DNA of 42,323 nucleotides from Clostridiales bacterium (GTDB lineage Bacteria; Bacillota; Clostridia; Christensenellales; DTU072): positions 1 through 42,323 of the forward strand of contig JAAZLE010000014.1 of the NCBI GenBank assembly GCA_012799455.1. The letters are read 5' to 3'. Positions 8,434-17,502 of this stretch are shown here, one piece after another (within the stretch, counting starts at the first letter, position 1; each line of letters opens with the position of its first letter). The notes beneath the pieces are model-generated. The model searched no databases, had not been told where the DNA came from, and saw nothing but the letters and a program-made list of their open reading frames with translations. The position numbers and the translations under genes are program-made.

Positions 8434-10809
8434 TTATCTCTGTTTGCTCTTGAATACATCTTCAGCAATTTTAACACTTGCTAATGCATCCTTTGCATAA
8501 TAATCTGCTCCTATTTCATTTGCATATTCGGGTGTTAAAACCGCACCTCCGACCATTATTTTACAGTCTGTTTTTTCTCTTAACTTCTCAATGGTTTTTC
8601 TCATATTGTCTACTGTAGTTGTCATTAAAGCTGAAAGTCCTACTAACTTAACACCATATTTAATAGTAACATCCACTACCTTATCTATTTTAGCATCTCT
8701 ACCAAGATCTATTATCTCATATCCATAATTTTCAAGTACAACTTTAACAATGTTTTTGCCAATGTCATGGATATCTCCCTCTACTGTTGCAAGTATAATT
8801 TCACCTTTCTTTTCCACAGTTATACCAGAACTACTTATAGAAGTGTTTATCACATTAAATGCCGCTTTAGCGCTTTCGGCACTGGATAATAACTGGGGTA
8901 AAAATATAGTTCCTTTTTCAAAATCTTCACCAATTTTATCCAATGCTGGCATCAATATATTGCTAACAACATCAAGAGGTGCCATCCCATCCTTTAATAA
9001 TGTTTCTGTCTTTTCTATTGCTTCTTTGGACAGGCCCTTTATAACTGCTTGCTCTAAAGACAATTTGCGATTATCCTGAGAGGGCGTTTCTTTATTTTCA
9101 TAAACACCAAATTTAGCAATGTATTTCTCGCAATTTTCATCCTTACCAGCTAGTGCTAAAAATGAATAATAAACACTCATCATTGCATCGCTAGTAGGGT
9201 CTATAATCCCTGCGTTAAGACCTTTTGAAAGCACTTGAGCAAAAAATACTGCATTAATATTTTGTCGATTTGGTAAACCAAACGATATGTTTGAGACTCC
9301 TAAGACTGTTTTTACATCTAATCGGTTCTTAGCAACATCGATTATTTCAAGTACAGTTTTTGCATTATTAGGTCCTGTGCTAATAGTCATTGCCAGCGGA
9401 TCTATTAAGAGTTTTTCTTTTCCTATCCCATAAGAATCAGCCGTATCAACTAGCGTCTTTGCAACCTTTATCCTACCCTCAACTGTCTCATCTATTCCCT
9501 TCTCATCTAAGGTCAAACCTACTATCATCGCTCCGTATTTTTTTGCTAAAGGAAATACCTCCTTCATGCTTTCAAGCTTACCATTAACAGAGTTAATTAA
9601 GGGGACACCATTGTATATGCGTAGCGCTTTTTCTAATGCTTCTACATTTGACGTATCGATTTGTAATGGTAAATCAGTTACCGACTGAACACTCATAACT
9701 GCTTTTGATAACATCTCTACTTCGTCTACCCCCGGAAGACCAACATTTACATCCAAAATGTGTGCTCCTGCTTCTATTTGTCTTACAGCTTCAGACTTAA
9801 CATACTCCATGTCATCATTACGAAGGGCTTCCTTCAATAGTTTTTTACCTGTTGGATTAATGCGTTCGCCTATCACTAGAGGAGCATTTTCAAAATTAAC
9901 TGTTTTTCCATATGATGATATTTTTGAAAAAACCTTCTTCTCGATTGGCTTGATACTTGCTGTCTTTTTTATGTTAAATAATTTAGCTATATAACTAGGC
10001 GTAGTTCCGCAACAACCACCTATTAAGTGTGCGCCTTCTTCTACACCTTGTTTCATTAGTCTAGCAAACTCATCAGAGGTTATATCATATTGTAATTTCC
10101 CATTTACTATTACTGGCATTCCCGCATTTGGTTTTATCATAATTGGTAAGTTTGTAAATTGACGTAATTTTTTAACCCACCCAATCATTTTATTGGGACC
10201 AAACCCACAATTTAAACCTATAACATCAACAGATAGGCCCTCCAACAGTGTAGCTACAGTTTCAATATCACCGCCAGTCAAAGTCTTTCCCGTATCATCT
10301 AAAGTAACGCTTGCAATAATTGGTAAATCCGAATTTTCTTTTGCAGCAAGTATTGCTGCCTTCATTTCATATAAATCAGACATAGTTTCAATCATAATAA
10401 GATCGACACCTTTTCCGGCTACTACAATTTCTTCGAAAACCTTATATGCATCTTCAAAACTAAGATCCCCTATTGGCTTCATTAGTTTGCCTGTTGGACC
10501 TATGTCTAATGCAACATACGAACCTTTTTTCTTATCCGCTGCTTTTCTTGCTATCTTTACAGCTTGTTTTATATACTCAGTTGTCCTTTCTTGAAACTTA
10601 AAAAAATTGGCACCAAATGTATTTGTTAAAATGATGTCAGCACCACTTTCCAAATATCTAGTGTGCAACTCTTCAATGACCTCAGGTTTTTTAAAACACC
10701 AAGTCTCAGGAAGTTCACCTGCTCCTAATCCATAAAAAGTTTGAAGAGCTGTGCCACAAGCCCCATCTAAAACCAGTATTTCTTTGCCTATTCTATTTCT
10801 AATATCCAT
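8434..10809 (-). CDS. metH: Cobalamin-dependent methionine synthase, short form
   Basis: The 791-aa enzyme transfers the methyl group of 5-methyl-THF through cobalamin to homocysteine. The N-terminal homocysteine methyltransferase domain (1-280) carries the zinc ligands Cys201 (GLNCG) and Cys266-Cys267 (GGCCGTTP). The pterin-binding domain (about 305-560) contains VIGERINPTGKK. The B12 cap and Rossmann domain (about 580-791) has the base-off motif DIHDIG with His681 as lower ligand. It ends there: the roughly 330-residue SAM-binding reactivation domain of E. coli MetH is absent, as is common in Clostridia, where a separate activator is expected. It follows metF by 69 nt in the same operon. 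Confidence 0.95.
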   Translation of the reverse strand: MDIRNRIGKEILVLDGACGTALQTFYGLGAGELPETWCFKKPEVIEELHTRYLESGADIILTNTFGANFFKFQERTTEYIKQAVKIARKAADKKKGSYVALDIGPTGKLMKPIGDLSFEDAYKVFEEIVVAGKGVDLIMIETMSDLYEMKAAILAAKENSDLPIIASVTLDDTGKTLTGGDIETVATLLEGLSVDVIGLNCGFGPNKMIGWVKKLRQFTNLPIMIKPNAGMPVIVNGKLQYDITSDEFARLMKQGVEEGAHLIGGCCGTTPSYIAKLFNIKKTASIKPIEKKVFSKISSYGKTVNFENAPLVIGERINPTGKKLLKEALRNDDMEYVKSEAVRQIEAGAHILDVNVGLPGVDEVEMLSKAVMSVQSVTDLPLQIDTSNVEALEKALRIYNGVPLINSVNGKLESMKEVFPLAKKYGAMIVGLTLDEKGIDETVEGRIKVAKTLVDTADSYGIGKEKLLIDPLAMTISTGPNNAKTVLEIIDVAKNRLDVKTVLGVSNISFGLPNRQNINAVFFAQVLSKGLNAGIIDPTSDAMMSVYYSFLALAGKDENCEKYIAKFGVYENKETPSQDNRKLSLEQAVIKGLSKEAIEKTETLLKDGMAPLDVVSNILMPALDKIGEDFEKGTIFLPQLLSSAESAKAAFNVINTSISSSGITVEKKGEIILATVEGDIHDIGKNIVKVVLENYGYEIIDLGRDAKIDKVVDVTIKYGVKLVGLSALMTTTVDNMRKTIEKLREKTDCKIMVGGAVLTPEYANEIGADYYAKDALASVKIAEDVFKSKQR

Positions 10810-10878
10810 AATTACCCAACTGATATCTACATAAACTCTCTGTCATTTATTAAATATTGACTTACACTAACTGGTTAA

Positions 10879-11745
10879 CTATTTAAGTAGCGATGAAATA
10901 TTATTGTAAATACTTCTTGCTACATCGGGTCTGTTCATAGTGTACAAGTGAATGTTATTAAAACCATTAGCAATTAAATCAACTATTTGATGCGTTGCAT
11001 ATGCAATACCAGCTTGTTTTAAAGATTCATCATCATTTGCATATTTTTCAACAATCATTCTAAAACTTTGTGGAAACGCAGTAGCATTTAATTCACACAT
11101 TTTATTTGCCATTCTACTATTTAAGATGGGCATAATACCTGCAACTATAGGCACATCAATCCCACTTCTTAGTAGCTTGTACATGTATGTATATAGAATG
11201 TTATTATCAAAAAACATTTGAGTCGTTAAAAACTCACAGCCATTATTGATTTTAATTTTAATATTTTCAATATCATCCTCTAACGTTTTTGAATCCGGAT
11301 GACCTTCTGGATAGCATGCTCCACCAATACAAAATGTACCTCTATCTTTAATTTCCTTCATTAAATCAGAAGCATATCTGTATCCATCTTGCCTTGGAAA
11401 ATCCATCCCTTCAGGAATGTCTCCTCTAAGTGCTAATATATTATGTATTCCTGAATCTTCTAACGAATCAAGTACGCTTGCTACCTTTTTTCTATCACTA
11501 CTGACACAAGTCATATGAGCAAGCGCTGTTATATTATTAACTAATTGCACTTCTTTTGCCATTTCGATTGTGTTGTCGCTATTTTCACCCGTTGAACCGT
11601 AAGTGACACTAATAAAAGATGGATCTAAAGAAGCTAGTTCTTTGATTATGTTTTTAGCCCCTGTTAACTCCATACCTCTTTTGGGCGGGAATATTTCTAG
11701 AGAAAAGGAAACTTTATTTTTATTTAAAATATCGGAAATTTTCAT
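10879..11745 (-). CDS. metF: 5,10-methylenetetrahydrofolate reductase
   Basis: The 288-aa TIM-barrel flavoprotein reduces methylene-THF to methyl-THF, the methyl donor for the adjacent MetH. Typical features are FSLEIFPPKRG near the N-terminus, ISVTYGSTG (Thr/Tyr strand), ALRGD at about 104-108 and GGACYPEGHP (about 140-149). Length fits the family. Start 11745 has a GGGGC site and is preceded by a promoter at 11821-11849. The leader is only about 70 nt, too short for a SAM riboswitch, and none is visible. The metF-metH arrangement gives a self-contained methyl branch from folate to methionine. Confidence 0.95.
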   Translation of the reverse strand: MKISDILNKNKVSFSLEIFPPKRGMELTGAKNIIKELASLDPSFISVTYGSTGENSDNTIEMAKEVQLVNNITALAHMTCVSSDRKKVASVLDSLEDSGIHNILALRGDIPEGMDFPRQDGYRYASDLMKEIKDRGTFCIGGACYPEGHPDSKTLEDDIENIKIKINNGCEFLTTQMFFDNNILYTYMYKLLRSGIDVPIVAGIMPILNSRMANKMCELNATAFPQSFRMIVEKYANDDESLKQAGIAYATHQIVDLIANGFNNIHLYTMNRPDVARSIYNNISSLLK

Positions 11746-11820
11746 TTTGCCCCTTTTTCAAAACTAACATTCACACTGTCTGCGAATTGTTAACCTTATC
11801 ATTTACACTAATATGCGCAA

Positions 11821-11849
11821 ATTATAACAAAATATTAAAATATAATCAA
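11821..11849 (-). promoter_or_regulatory. Promoter of metF-metH
   Basis: -35 TTGATT (11844-11849), 17-nt spacer, -10 TATAAT (11821-11826) with an extended TGT before it, on the minus strand. Confidence 0.75.
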
Positions 11850-11879
11850 TTATACTACTATGACAGCATGTATTATATA

Positions 11880-12059
11880 TGTACCTTTGCCATCCTTAAT
11901 TCTTAACATTACCCCCCACTAATTTACGGGCCTATTATTGTAGCCATATCTACTAAATATCAATCTTTTAAGCCTTTAAATTAAACAACTCTTATCACAT
12001 TCGTCAAAACATTCTCGCGTGCCAATCTAAATCAGTATAATTAAAATATACAAAAAATA
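11880..12059. other. Intergenic spacer between metF and trkA promoters
   Basis: The metF-trkA gap (11746-12114) holds the two divergent promoters. In the middle 180 nt I see no ORF, riboswitch, clear repeat or terminator hairpin. Confidence 0.5.
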
Positions 12060-12088
12060 TTTATTATTTACGCACATATTGTTATAAT
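12060..12088 (+). promoter_or_regulatory. Promoter of trkA
   Basis: -10 TATAAT (12083-12088) preceded by TGT (extended -10). The weak -35 TTTATT (12060-12065) lies 17 nt upstream. The leader to ATG 12115 is about 20 nt, leaving no room for a c-di-AMP riboswitch. Confidence 0.6.
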
Positions 12089-12114
12089 TAACTAACAAAC
12101 GGGAGGACGTAAAA

Positions 12115-13467
12115 ATGCGAATTATTATTGTCGGAGCAGGAAATGCAGGTACCGAACTCATTGAGAGTTTATCGTTTGAAAACCATAATGTTGTCGTTAT
12201 AGACAAAAAGCACGATCTTGTTGAAGAACTTGTCAACCTATACGATGTTAAAGGTATCTGCGGTAACGGTGCTACAAAAGAAGTATTAGAAGAAGCTAAT
12301 GTTAAAAATGCTGACATAATAATTGCCTGCACACATAATGATGAGTTAAACATACTATGCTGCCTTCTTGCCAAGAACTTTGGGGCAAAAGAAACGATAG
12401 CGCGAGTTAGAAACCCTGAGTATTTTAATCTTTTTAATGATGATGACACTCCACTTTCAATGATGATAAATCCAGCTGAAGATGTAGCGGATGAGATTTT
12501 TAGATCTTTAAGATACCAACAAGCTATTAAAATCGATCCTTTTGCTGACGGTAAAATTGAAATGATGGAACTTAGAGTTGAAGAAGGTAGCATTTGGGCA
12601 AATAAACGCCTTATGGATTTGCCTGCAGTGTTCGATCAAAAAATTCTTGTATCAGCTATTGAACGCGATAGCGACATAATAATACCTGATGGTAAAGCGG
12701 TTCTTCTACCTGACGATAAAATTTATGTTATTGCCCCGACTAAAACCATAAGCAAACTGTCCAGGAGATTAAATTTCGTAAAGGGCGCTAAAAAAGTTAT
12801 GATTATTGGTGGCTCAGACATCGCTAAGTATTTAGCAAAAAATCTTGCAAGAATTGACGCAACGGTAAAAATCATTGAAAGAAACAGACTTCGTTGTATT
12901 TCCTTAGACGAAGAACTCCCCCATGCAGAAATTATACATGGCGATGGTACTGATCATAAGCTTGTTATGGATGAAGGAATGGCAGAATGCGATGTAGTTA
13001 TATCTCTATGTTCATTAGACGAGCAAAATATTATAATATCTCTTTTTGCACTGTCTTTAGGAGTTAAAAAGGTCATTACAAAAATAGACCAACCATCCTA
13101 CTACAACATGCTCGCAGAAAGCGGATTAGACAGTATTGTATCGTTAAGAAAGTCTACAGCTGAACATATTATCAAATATGTACGAAGCAAACAAAATGTC
13201 ACCGGAAGTAAAGTTAATAGACTATACAATATTGTCAACTCTCAAGCAGAAGCCATCGAGTTCATTGTATCTCCCACATTCACGCAACTTTCTGTCCCGT
13301 TAAAAGATTTAAAAGTAATTCCTAACATTTTAATCGGTGCTATAGTAAGAAACAAAGAATTAATAATTCCAGGCGGTATGGATACAATTGAAGTTGGAGA
13401 CACCGTTATAGTTGTATCTAAAGTTAGAGAAGAGCCGCTTGATGACTTAAATGACATACTGGCATAA
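12115..13467 (+). CDS. trkA: Trk potassium uptake NAD-binding regulatory subunit
   Basis: The 450-aa protein is a tandem-RCK TrkA. The first Rossmann domain begins MRIIIVGAGNAGTELI (GAGNAG at residues 7-12) and is followed by a TrkA-C domain. A second Rossmann half begins about residue 225 with KKVMIIGGSDIAKYLA, followed by a second TrkA-C domain ending near 440. It forms the cytosolic ring that gates the TrkH channel in response to nucleotides. ATG 12115 has GGGAGG at proper distance. The gene is followed by trkH after 126 nt. The last codons and stop are repeated twice more downstream (13441-13554). Confidence 0.95.
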   Translation: MRIIIVGAGNAGTELIESLSFENHNVVVIDKKHDLVEELVNLYDVKGICGNGATKEVLEEANVKNADIIIACTHNDELNILCCLLAKNFGAKETIARVRNPEYFNLFNDDDTPLSMMINPAEDVADEIFRSLRYQQAIKIDPFADGKIEMMELRVEEGSIWANKRLMDLPAVFDQKILVSAIERDSDIIIPDGKAVLLPDDKIYVIAPTKTISKLSRRLNFVKGAKKVMIIGGSDIAKYLAKNLARIDATVKIIERNRLRCISLDEELPHAEIIHGDGTDHKLVMDEGMAECDVVISLCSLDEQNIIISLFALSLGVKKVITKIDQPSYYNMLAESGLDSIVSLRKSTAEHIIKYVRSKQNVTGSKVNRLYNIVNSQAEAIEFIVSPTFTQLSVPLKDLKVIPNILIGAIVRNKELIIPGGMDTIEVGDTVIVVSKVREEPLDDLNDILA

Positions 13468-13554
13468 CTAACAAAAATTGCCACTGATGACTTAAACGAT
13501 ATATTGGCATAACTAACAAAAGCCCTAAATGATACACTAGCATAACTAACAAAG
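13441..13554 (+). repeat. Three decaying copies of the trkA stop region
   Basis: Unit one (13441-13476) includes the last codons of trkA, its TAA stop and CTAACAAAA. Unit two (13486-13521) is about 90% identical. A third, shortened unit (13525-13554) follows. Offsets are 45 and 33 nt, both multiples of three, so each copy keeps the reading frame and would encode a variant of DDLNDILA-stop. The diverged copies separate trkA from trkH. Confidence 0.9.
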
Positions 13555-13593
13555 GTAGAAGCAAAACATGCTAACGAAGGATAACTATATAAA

Positions 13594-15060
13594 ATGAACT
13601 TTAGAATGGCAGCATATGTACTAGGAGTAATAAGCATAATCATGGCAATAGCCTTGCTTGTTCCACTTTTCATGGCGCTAGGCTTTGCAGAAGCAGGGCT
13701 ACCTATTTGGTATGCTGTTTCCATTTCTATATTTCTTGCAGTAGGCATTCCCTTAGTCATTAAAAAACCAAAAAACAGCCTTTTAAATGCAAAAGGTGGC
13801 TTTATTACCGTTTCTCTTGCTTGGATATGGGTATCTTTAATAACAGCTATGCCTTTTTCGCTAAGTGGCGTGCTACCAAACTACTTTGATGCGTTATTCG
13901 AAACCGTATCAGGCTTTACAACAACAGGCGCCACCGTTTTAACTTCTATAGAATCAGTACCAAAAAGCCTACTATTTTTAAGAAGTTATACTCATTGGCT
14001 AGGCGGAATGGGTATCTTAGTAATGCTAGTTGCAATTTTACCTAAAGTTGATACCTCATTAGTCCAAGCATATAAAGCAGAAGTCCCTGGCATGACGTTT
14101 GGTAAAATAGTAAGCAAACTAAAATATACGGCGCGCATTTTATATGCAATATATATAGTACTAACTATAGCTCTCTTCATCATGTTAGTTATAGGAAAAA
14201 TGAATCCATTTGATGCAATTATTCATACTTTTTCAGCTGCTGCAACTGGCGGATTTTCAAATTACTCATTGAGTATAGGAGCATATAATAATCTATATTA
14301 CGAAATTGTCATTCTAATATTTTTGTTATTATTTGGCATGAATTTCGAAGTGTATTTTTTAACTTTAGTTGGACATTTTAGAGCGGCTCTTAAAAAAGAA
14401 GAGTTGTGGGGATATTTAGGCATATTTGGTGTTGCAACCGTTTTAATTACCTTCATCTTATTCCTAGGCAAAGTATACGCTACATTTGGAGAATCGCTGC
14501 GCTTTGGATCATTCCAAGTAGTTTCTATCATGACTACTACTGGATTTGCTACAGCAGATTTTACTAAGTGGCCAGCAGCAGCGCAAACACTTCTAGTTTT
14601 ACTTATGGTAATTGGCGGGTCTTCTTCAAGTACCGCTGGAGGCTTAAAAGTGTCTAGGTTTATCATACTATTGAAGGTTGCTATGCGTGACATAAGAAAA
14701 AAGATATCGCCACACACTATTAAAAACATAAAATACGACGGTAAAATTATATCTGATGACACAACTAATTCAGTATTATCATACTTTTTCTTATTTACAC
14801 TAATCTTATTTACATCTATAGTTTTAGTTGCATTAACCACTCCACTAAAAGAAAATGGGACTCTAGTAACCCATGTCACTGCTGTGATCACCTGTTTTGC
14901 AAACTCAGGTCCTGGGCTAGAACTCGTTGGCCCTTACGGTAACTACGCATTCTACTCCAACCTATCTAAAATAATTCTTTCTTTCAACATGTTGCTTGGC
15001 AGGTTAGAAATATATCCACTACTTTTCTTATTCTATCCTAAAGCATGGAAAAAATATTAA
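13594..15060 (+). CDS. trkH: Trk potassium uptake channel subunit
   Basis: The 488-aa polytopic membrane protein is of the TrkH/KtrB superfamily and full length. Four pore-loop repeats are recognisable. SGFTTTGATVL (about residues 108-118) is the first selectivity filter, and SAAATGGFSNYS (about 212-223), TTTGFATADF (about 311-320) and CFANSGPGLE (about 431-440) are the others. HWLGGMGILVML follows the first filter as in TrkH. TrkA is encoded just upstream, so together they make a complete Trk uptake system. ATG 13594 has GAAGGA about 12 nt upstream, a slightly long spacing. The next gene converges on it, and no clear terminator is visible in 15061-15129. Confidence 0.94.
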   Translation: MNFRMAAYVLGVISIIMAIALLVPLFMALGFAEAGLPIWYAVSISIFLAVGIPLVIKKPKNSLLNAKGGFITVSLAWIWVSLITAMPFSLSGVLPNYFDALFETVSGFTTTGATVLTSIESVPKSLLFLRSYTHWLGGMGILVMLVAILPKVDTSLVQAYKAEVPGMTFGKIVSKLKYTARILYAIYIVLTIALFIMLVIGKMNPFDAIIHTFSAAATGGFSNYSLSIGAYNNLYYEIVILIFLLLFGMNFEVYFLTLVGHFRAALKKEELWGYLGIFGVATVLITFILFLGKVYATFGESLRFGSFQVVSIMTTTGFATADFTKWPAAAQTLLVLLMVIGGSSSSTAGGLKVSRFIILLKVAMRDIRKKISPHTIKNIKYDGKIISDDTTNSVLSYFFLFTLILFTSIVLVALTTPLKENGTLVTHVTAVITCFANSGPGLELVGPYGNYAFYSNLSKIILSFNMLLGRLEIYPLLFLFYPKAWKKY

Positions 15061-15129
15061 TACCTTTTGAAATCTCTATTATCCACTAATAAAAAGTTTT
15101 TTGATAATTTAGAAAGTGAAGTTCATGCA

Positions 15130-16653
15130 TTAAACCTGCTCGGAAGAGACACTTGCAGGCTCAATGCTCTCGCCACCTTTTTCAATTTTTTCTGATTTAG
15201 CCTCAAGTTCAGCAACAATTTGATTATACTTTTTCTTTGTCAAAGGATAAAAACATAAAATGATTATCATTATAAGACCACTTGCTGCAGAAATTATACT
15301 TGTTGCATTGAACCATAACGTTGCAGTTTGTTGTTGAGCTTCAGAAAGAATTATGACATTTTCATAATTTTTAGGCTCGAACCCTATACTTCTTTGCCAA
15401 AACCAAGTTACAAGCATAAGAACTAGAGAAATTAGACCAGGAAGTGAAAATAGTAAACTTTGCATATGTCCTTCTAAGCGTTTACCTGTTTTATGCTGTT
15501 GGAAGTCAGCTATTTCGCCTAACATAATAGGTATCAACAAATATGTGGGGTTTATAGCTGAAAGGAAAAATAGTATTGTTATGGTAACCGCAGAAGGCAT
15601 GCCAATCGGTATATTTTGATATCCAAACAGTCCTAAAAACCCAAATGAAACAACACTAGAAACAGTAAATAATATTATAATTGCATTTTTATTAAGTTTT
15701 CTAGTTACTATTGGAAGAAGGAACATAGCAACCGTTGAGGCAAAGCCAATTATTGTCATAACAACCCCTGAAATTTGCATAGCTTGGGTGGTTGTTTCTG
15801 CAAATCTAAACTGAATTATTAATATAGTAAATTGACGACAAAACTCTCTTAAAGAACCAAACGAAAGAGCTAAAAAGAGAATAATTAAAGGCTTGTTTTT
15901 AAGCATCATCTTAATAGCGACGCTGAACTTCACTTTTTCTTCTTTATCTTTATCTTTAAGTTCGTAAACTCTTTCTTTAACTCTGAGTATAAATAAAACC
16001 AAAATAGTACCAATAGTAACTGCTATAATGCCAATGATTCTAATTCCCATATACTCCATTCCCTTCGCAGCAAAATGGGCTCTAATGGGCCCTGCGATTA
16101 TCTGAAGGACACTTGGCGCGAATCCAAAAATAAGTCCAATTGGGGTCATCATATCAGCACGCTCCTGCGAAACAGGAGTAGTTACAGATGGCATAGTCTG
16201 ATACATATTATTGTTGAAGTTCATCAACACAAAAAATGGAACACAAGTACAATATGCATAAATAATGCGCATGTTTTCCTCGCCGATTTGAGGAATCCAA
16301 GTAACAAGCACAGCAAATAAAGATAAAAGTGGGAGCGAAAATAAAATAAACGGCTTATATCTCCCAAACTTTGTATTTGTTCTTTCCATTATGTTGCCTA
16401 TAAATGGTTGAATTAGCAAATTAATAACCATGCCTAAAATCATGATTAAATAGGCGTGAATTACATCAATATGATAAAAGTATGGAATAAACGAAATCGT
16501 TGCGACGTAGTACACCGAGCTAGAAATAAAACTAATGCCCAGAGCATAAAGCCCAAAATTACCCATTTCTTTTATCGTTAAACACCTTCCTTCTGGAGGC
16601 GTTTTCCACATTGATTTAATCTTCTTAAAAACACCCTTAACGTCTATTTTCAT
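15130..16653 (-). CDS. GPH-family sugar:cation symporter (third copy)
   Basis: The 507-aa membrane protein has the GPH arrangement. The cytoplasmic signature lies at about residues 82-98 (QPFIGNIMERTNTKFGRY) and a second conserved stretch, FQQHKTGKRLEGHMQS, at about 388-403. Length and predicted twelve helices fit. The start has GAGGAAG upstream. It lies 26 nt behind the flavin reductase/rubredoxin gene and may be read from the same promoter, although no functional link between the two is obvious. It is not closely similar by eye to the other GPH copies of the window, so these are old paralogues or independent acquisitions. Substrate unknown. Confidence 0.86.
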   Translation of the reverse strand: MKIDVKGVFKKIKSMWKTPPEGRCLTIKEMGNFGLYALGISFISSSVYYVATISFIPYFYHIDVIHAYLIMILGMVINLLIQPFIGNIMERTNTKFGRYKPFILFSLPLLSLFAVLVTWIPQIGEENMRIIYAYCTCVPFFVLMNFNNNMYQTMPSVTTPVSQERADMMTPIGLIFGFAPSVLQIIAGPIRAHFAAKGMEYMGIRIIGIIAVTIGTILVLFILRVKERVYELKDKDKEEKVKFSVAIKMMLKNKPLIILFLALSFGSLREFCRQFTILIIQFRFAETTTQAMQISGVVMTIIGFASTVAMFLLPIVTRKLNKNAIIILFTVSSVVSFGFLGLFGYQNIPIGMPSAVTITILFFLSAINPTYLLIPIMLGEIADFQQHKTGKRLEGHMQSLLFSLPGLISLVLMLVTWFWQRSIGFEPKNYENVIILSEAQQQTATLWFNATSIISAASGLIMIIILCFYPLTKKKYNQIVAELEAKSEKIEKGGESIEPASVSSEQV

Positions 16654-16679
16654 CTCGCTTATCTTCCTCTTTATTGTTG

Positions 16680-17429
16680 TTACTTATTTTGTTGAACAAA
16701 CACATCTCTGCCATGTTTGCAAATTGGACAAATTATATCATCAGGGATAGGCCCATAGTGAACATATGCACAAACTGTACAGTAGTATGATTCTTTACTA
16801 ACATCTTCTTTTATTGAAGTATCTTCTTTTTTCTCTTCTGCGTATGGAGCAAAAAAACTTTTATCTTTTTTACATATAGGACAAATAAAATCGTCTGGTA
16901 TTGGTCCTTCGTGTATATACCCACATATAGTACAAATATATGCCTCTTTTTTAGCTTGATCTTTTTTCTTAAGCAGGTTAGCGCGATAGTATGCGTATGT
17001 CATAGCAACTTCGTCTTTAAAAACTACTTTATCAGTTGCTTCGCACACAAACATGGTGTGAGACCCCATATCTATTTCTTCGATAACTTTTAAATCAAAG
17101 TAACCAATTATGCCTTTTATGGGCACTAAACACCCATTATTGGTGCTAGCAGCATCTATGCCGTCAAACTTATTTACCTCCCTTCCACTTCTCATCCCAA
17201 ATCCTTGAATCAAATCTATTGTGGCATCATTTCCAATAACAGCACACGAACAAAAGCCAGTCTTTTGTACCATACTATGAGTATAAGTTAACTTATTAAC
17301 TGTTATGCTAAGTTTCTCTGGATTTGAGGTTTGTTGAGCAAGCGTATTGATAATACAAGCATTGTATTTATCTCCATCCCTTGCAGAAAGCACATACAAT
17401 CCATATGTGATTTTAAAAAGTAAATTCAT
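16680..17429 (-). CDS. Flavin reductase-domain protein with two rubredoxin-like domains
   Basis: The 249-aa protein begins with an FMN-binding flavin reductase-like domain (1-155; NACIINTLAQQTSNPEKLSI is characteristic). Two rubrerythrin-type rubredoxin domains follow. Iron ligands are Cys166/169/183/186 and Cys217/220/234/237, joined by an acidic-Lys linker. The domain order resembles the high-molecular-weight rubredoxin (Hrb) of Moorella, which passes electrons to an FprA-type flavodiiron NO/O2 reductase and has one rubredoxin unit; here it is doubled. Inference: a cytosolic electron carrier in oxygen or NO defence. No flavodiiron gene lies in the window. The promoter at 17467-17472 precedes it. 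Confidence 0.85.
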   Translation of the reverse strand: MNLLFKITYGLYVLSARDGDKYNACIINTLAQQTSNPEKLSITVNKLTYTHSMVQKTGFCSCAVIGNDATIDLIQGFGMRSGREVNKFDGIDAASTNNGCLVPIKGIIGYFDLKVIEEIDMGSHTMFVCEATDKVVFKDEVAMTYAYYRANLLKKKDQAKKEAYICTICGYIHEGPIPDDFICPICKKDKSFFAPYAEEKKEDTSIKEDVSKESYYCTVCAYVHYGPIPDDIICPICKHGRDVFVQQNK

Positions 17430-17466
17430 ATATTTTCTCCCTTATCTATCCAAAATTATTAACCAA

Positions 17467-17472
17467 ATTATA
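17467..17472 (-). promoter_or_regulatory. Extended -10 promoter of the flavin reductase gene
   Basis: TGG-TATAAT on the minus strand, about 38 nt upstream of ATG 17429. The -35 hexamer 17 nt further upstream (GTGCAA) is poor. Confidence 0.45.
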
Positions 17473-17502
17473 CCATTACTAGAACCATATTGCACCACCA
17501 CT

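Noticed and set aside
11746-11820. SAM riboswitch or T-box before metF
   Set aside because: The leader from the mapped promoter is only about 70 nt and shows no conserved core.
12089-12114. c-di-AMP (ydaO) riboswitch before trkA
   Set aside because: Only about 20 nt of leader remain after the -10 box.
12027-12593. 188-codon minus-strand frame
   Set aside because: Shadow of trkA, with no motif and Ser/Ile-rich composition typical of antisense frames.
13242-14891. Minus-strand frames of 172 and 197 codons over trkA/trkH
   Set aside because: Antisense to well-recognised genes; the apparent repeats in the first come from the trkA stop-region duplication.
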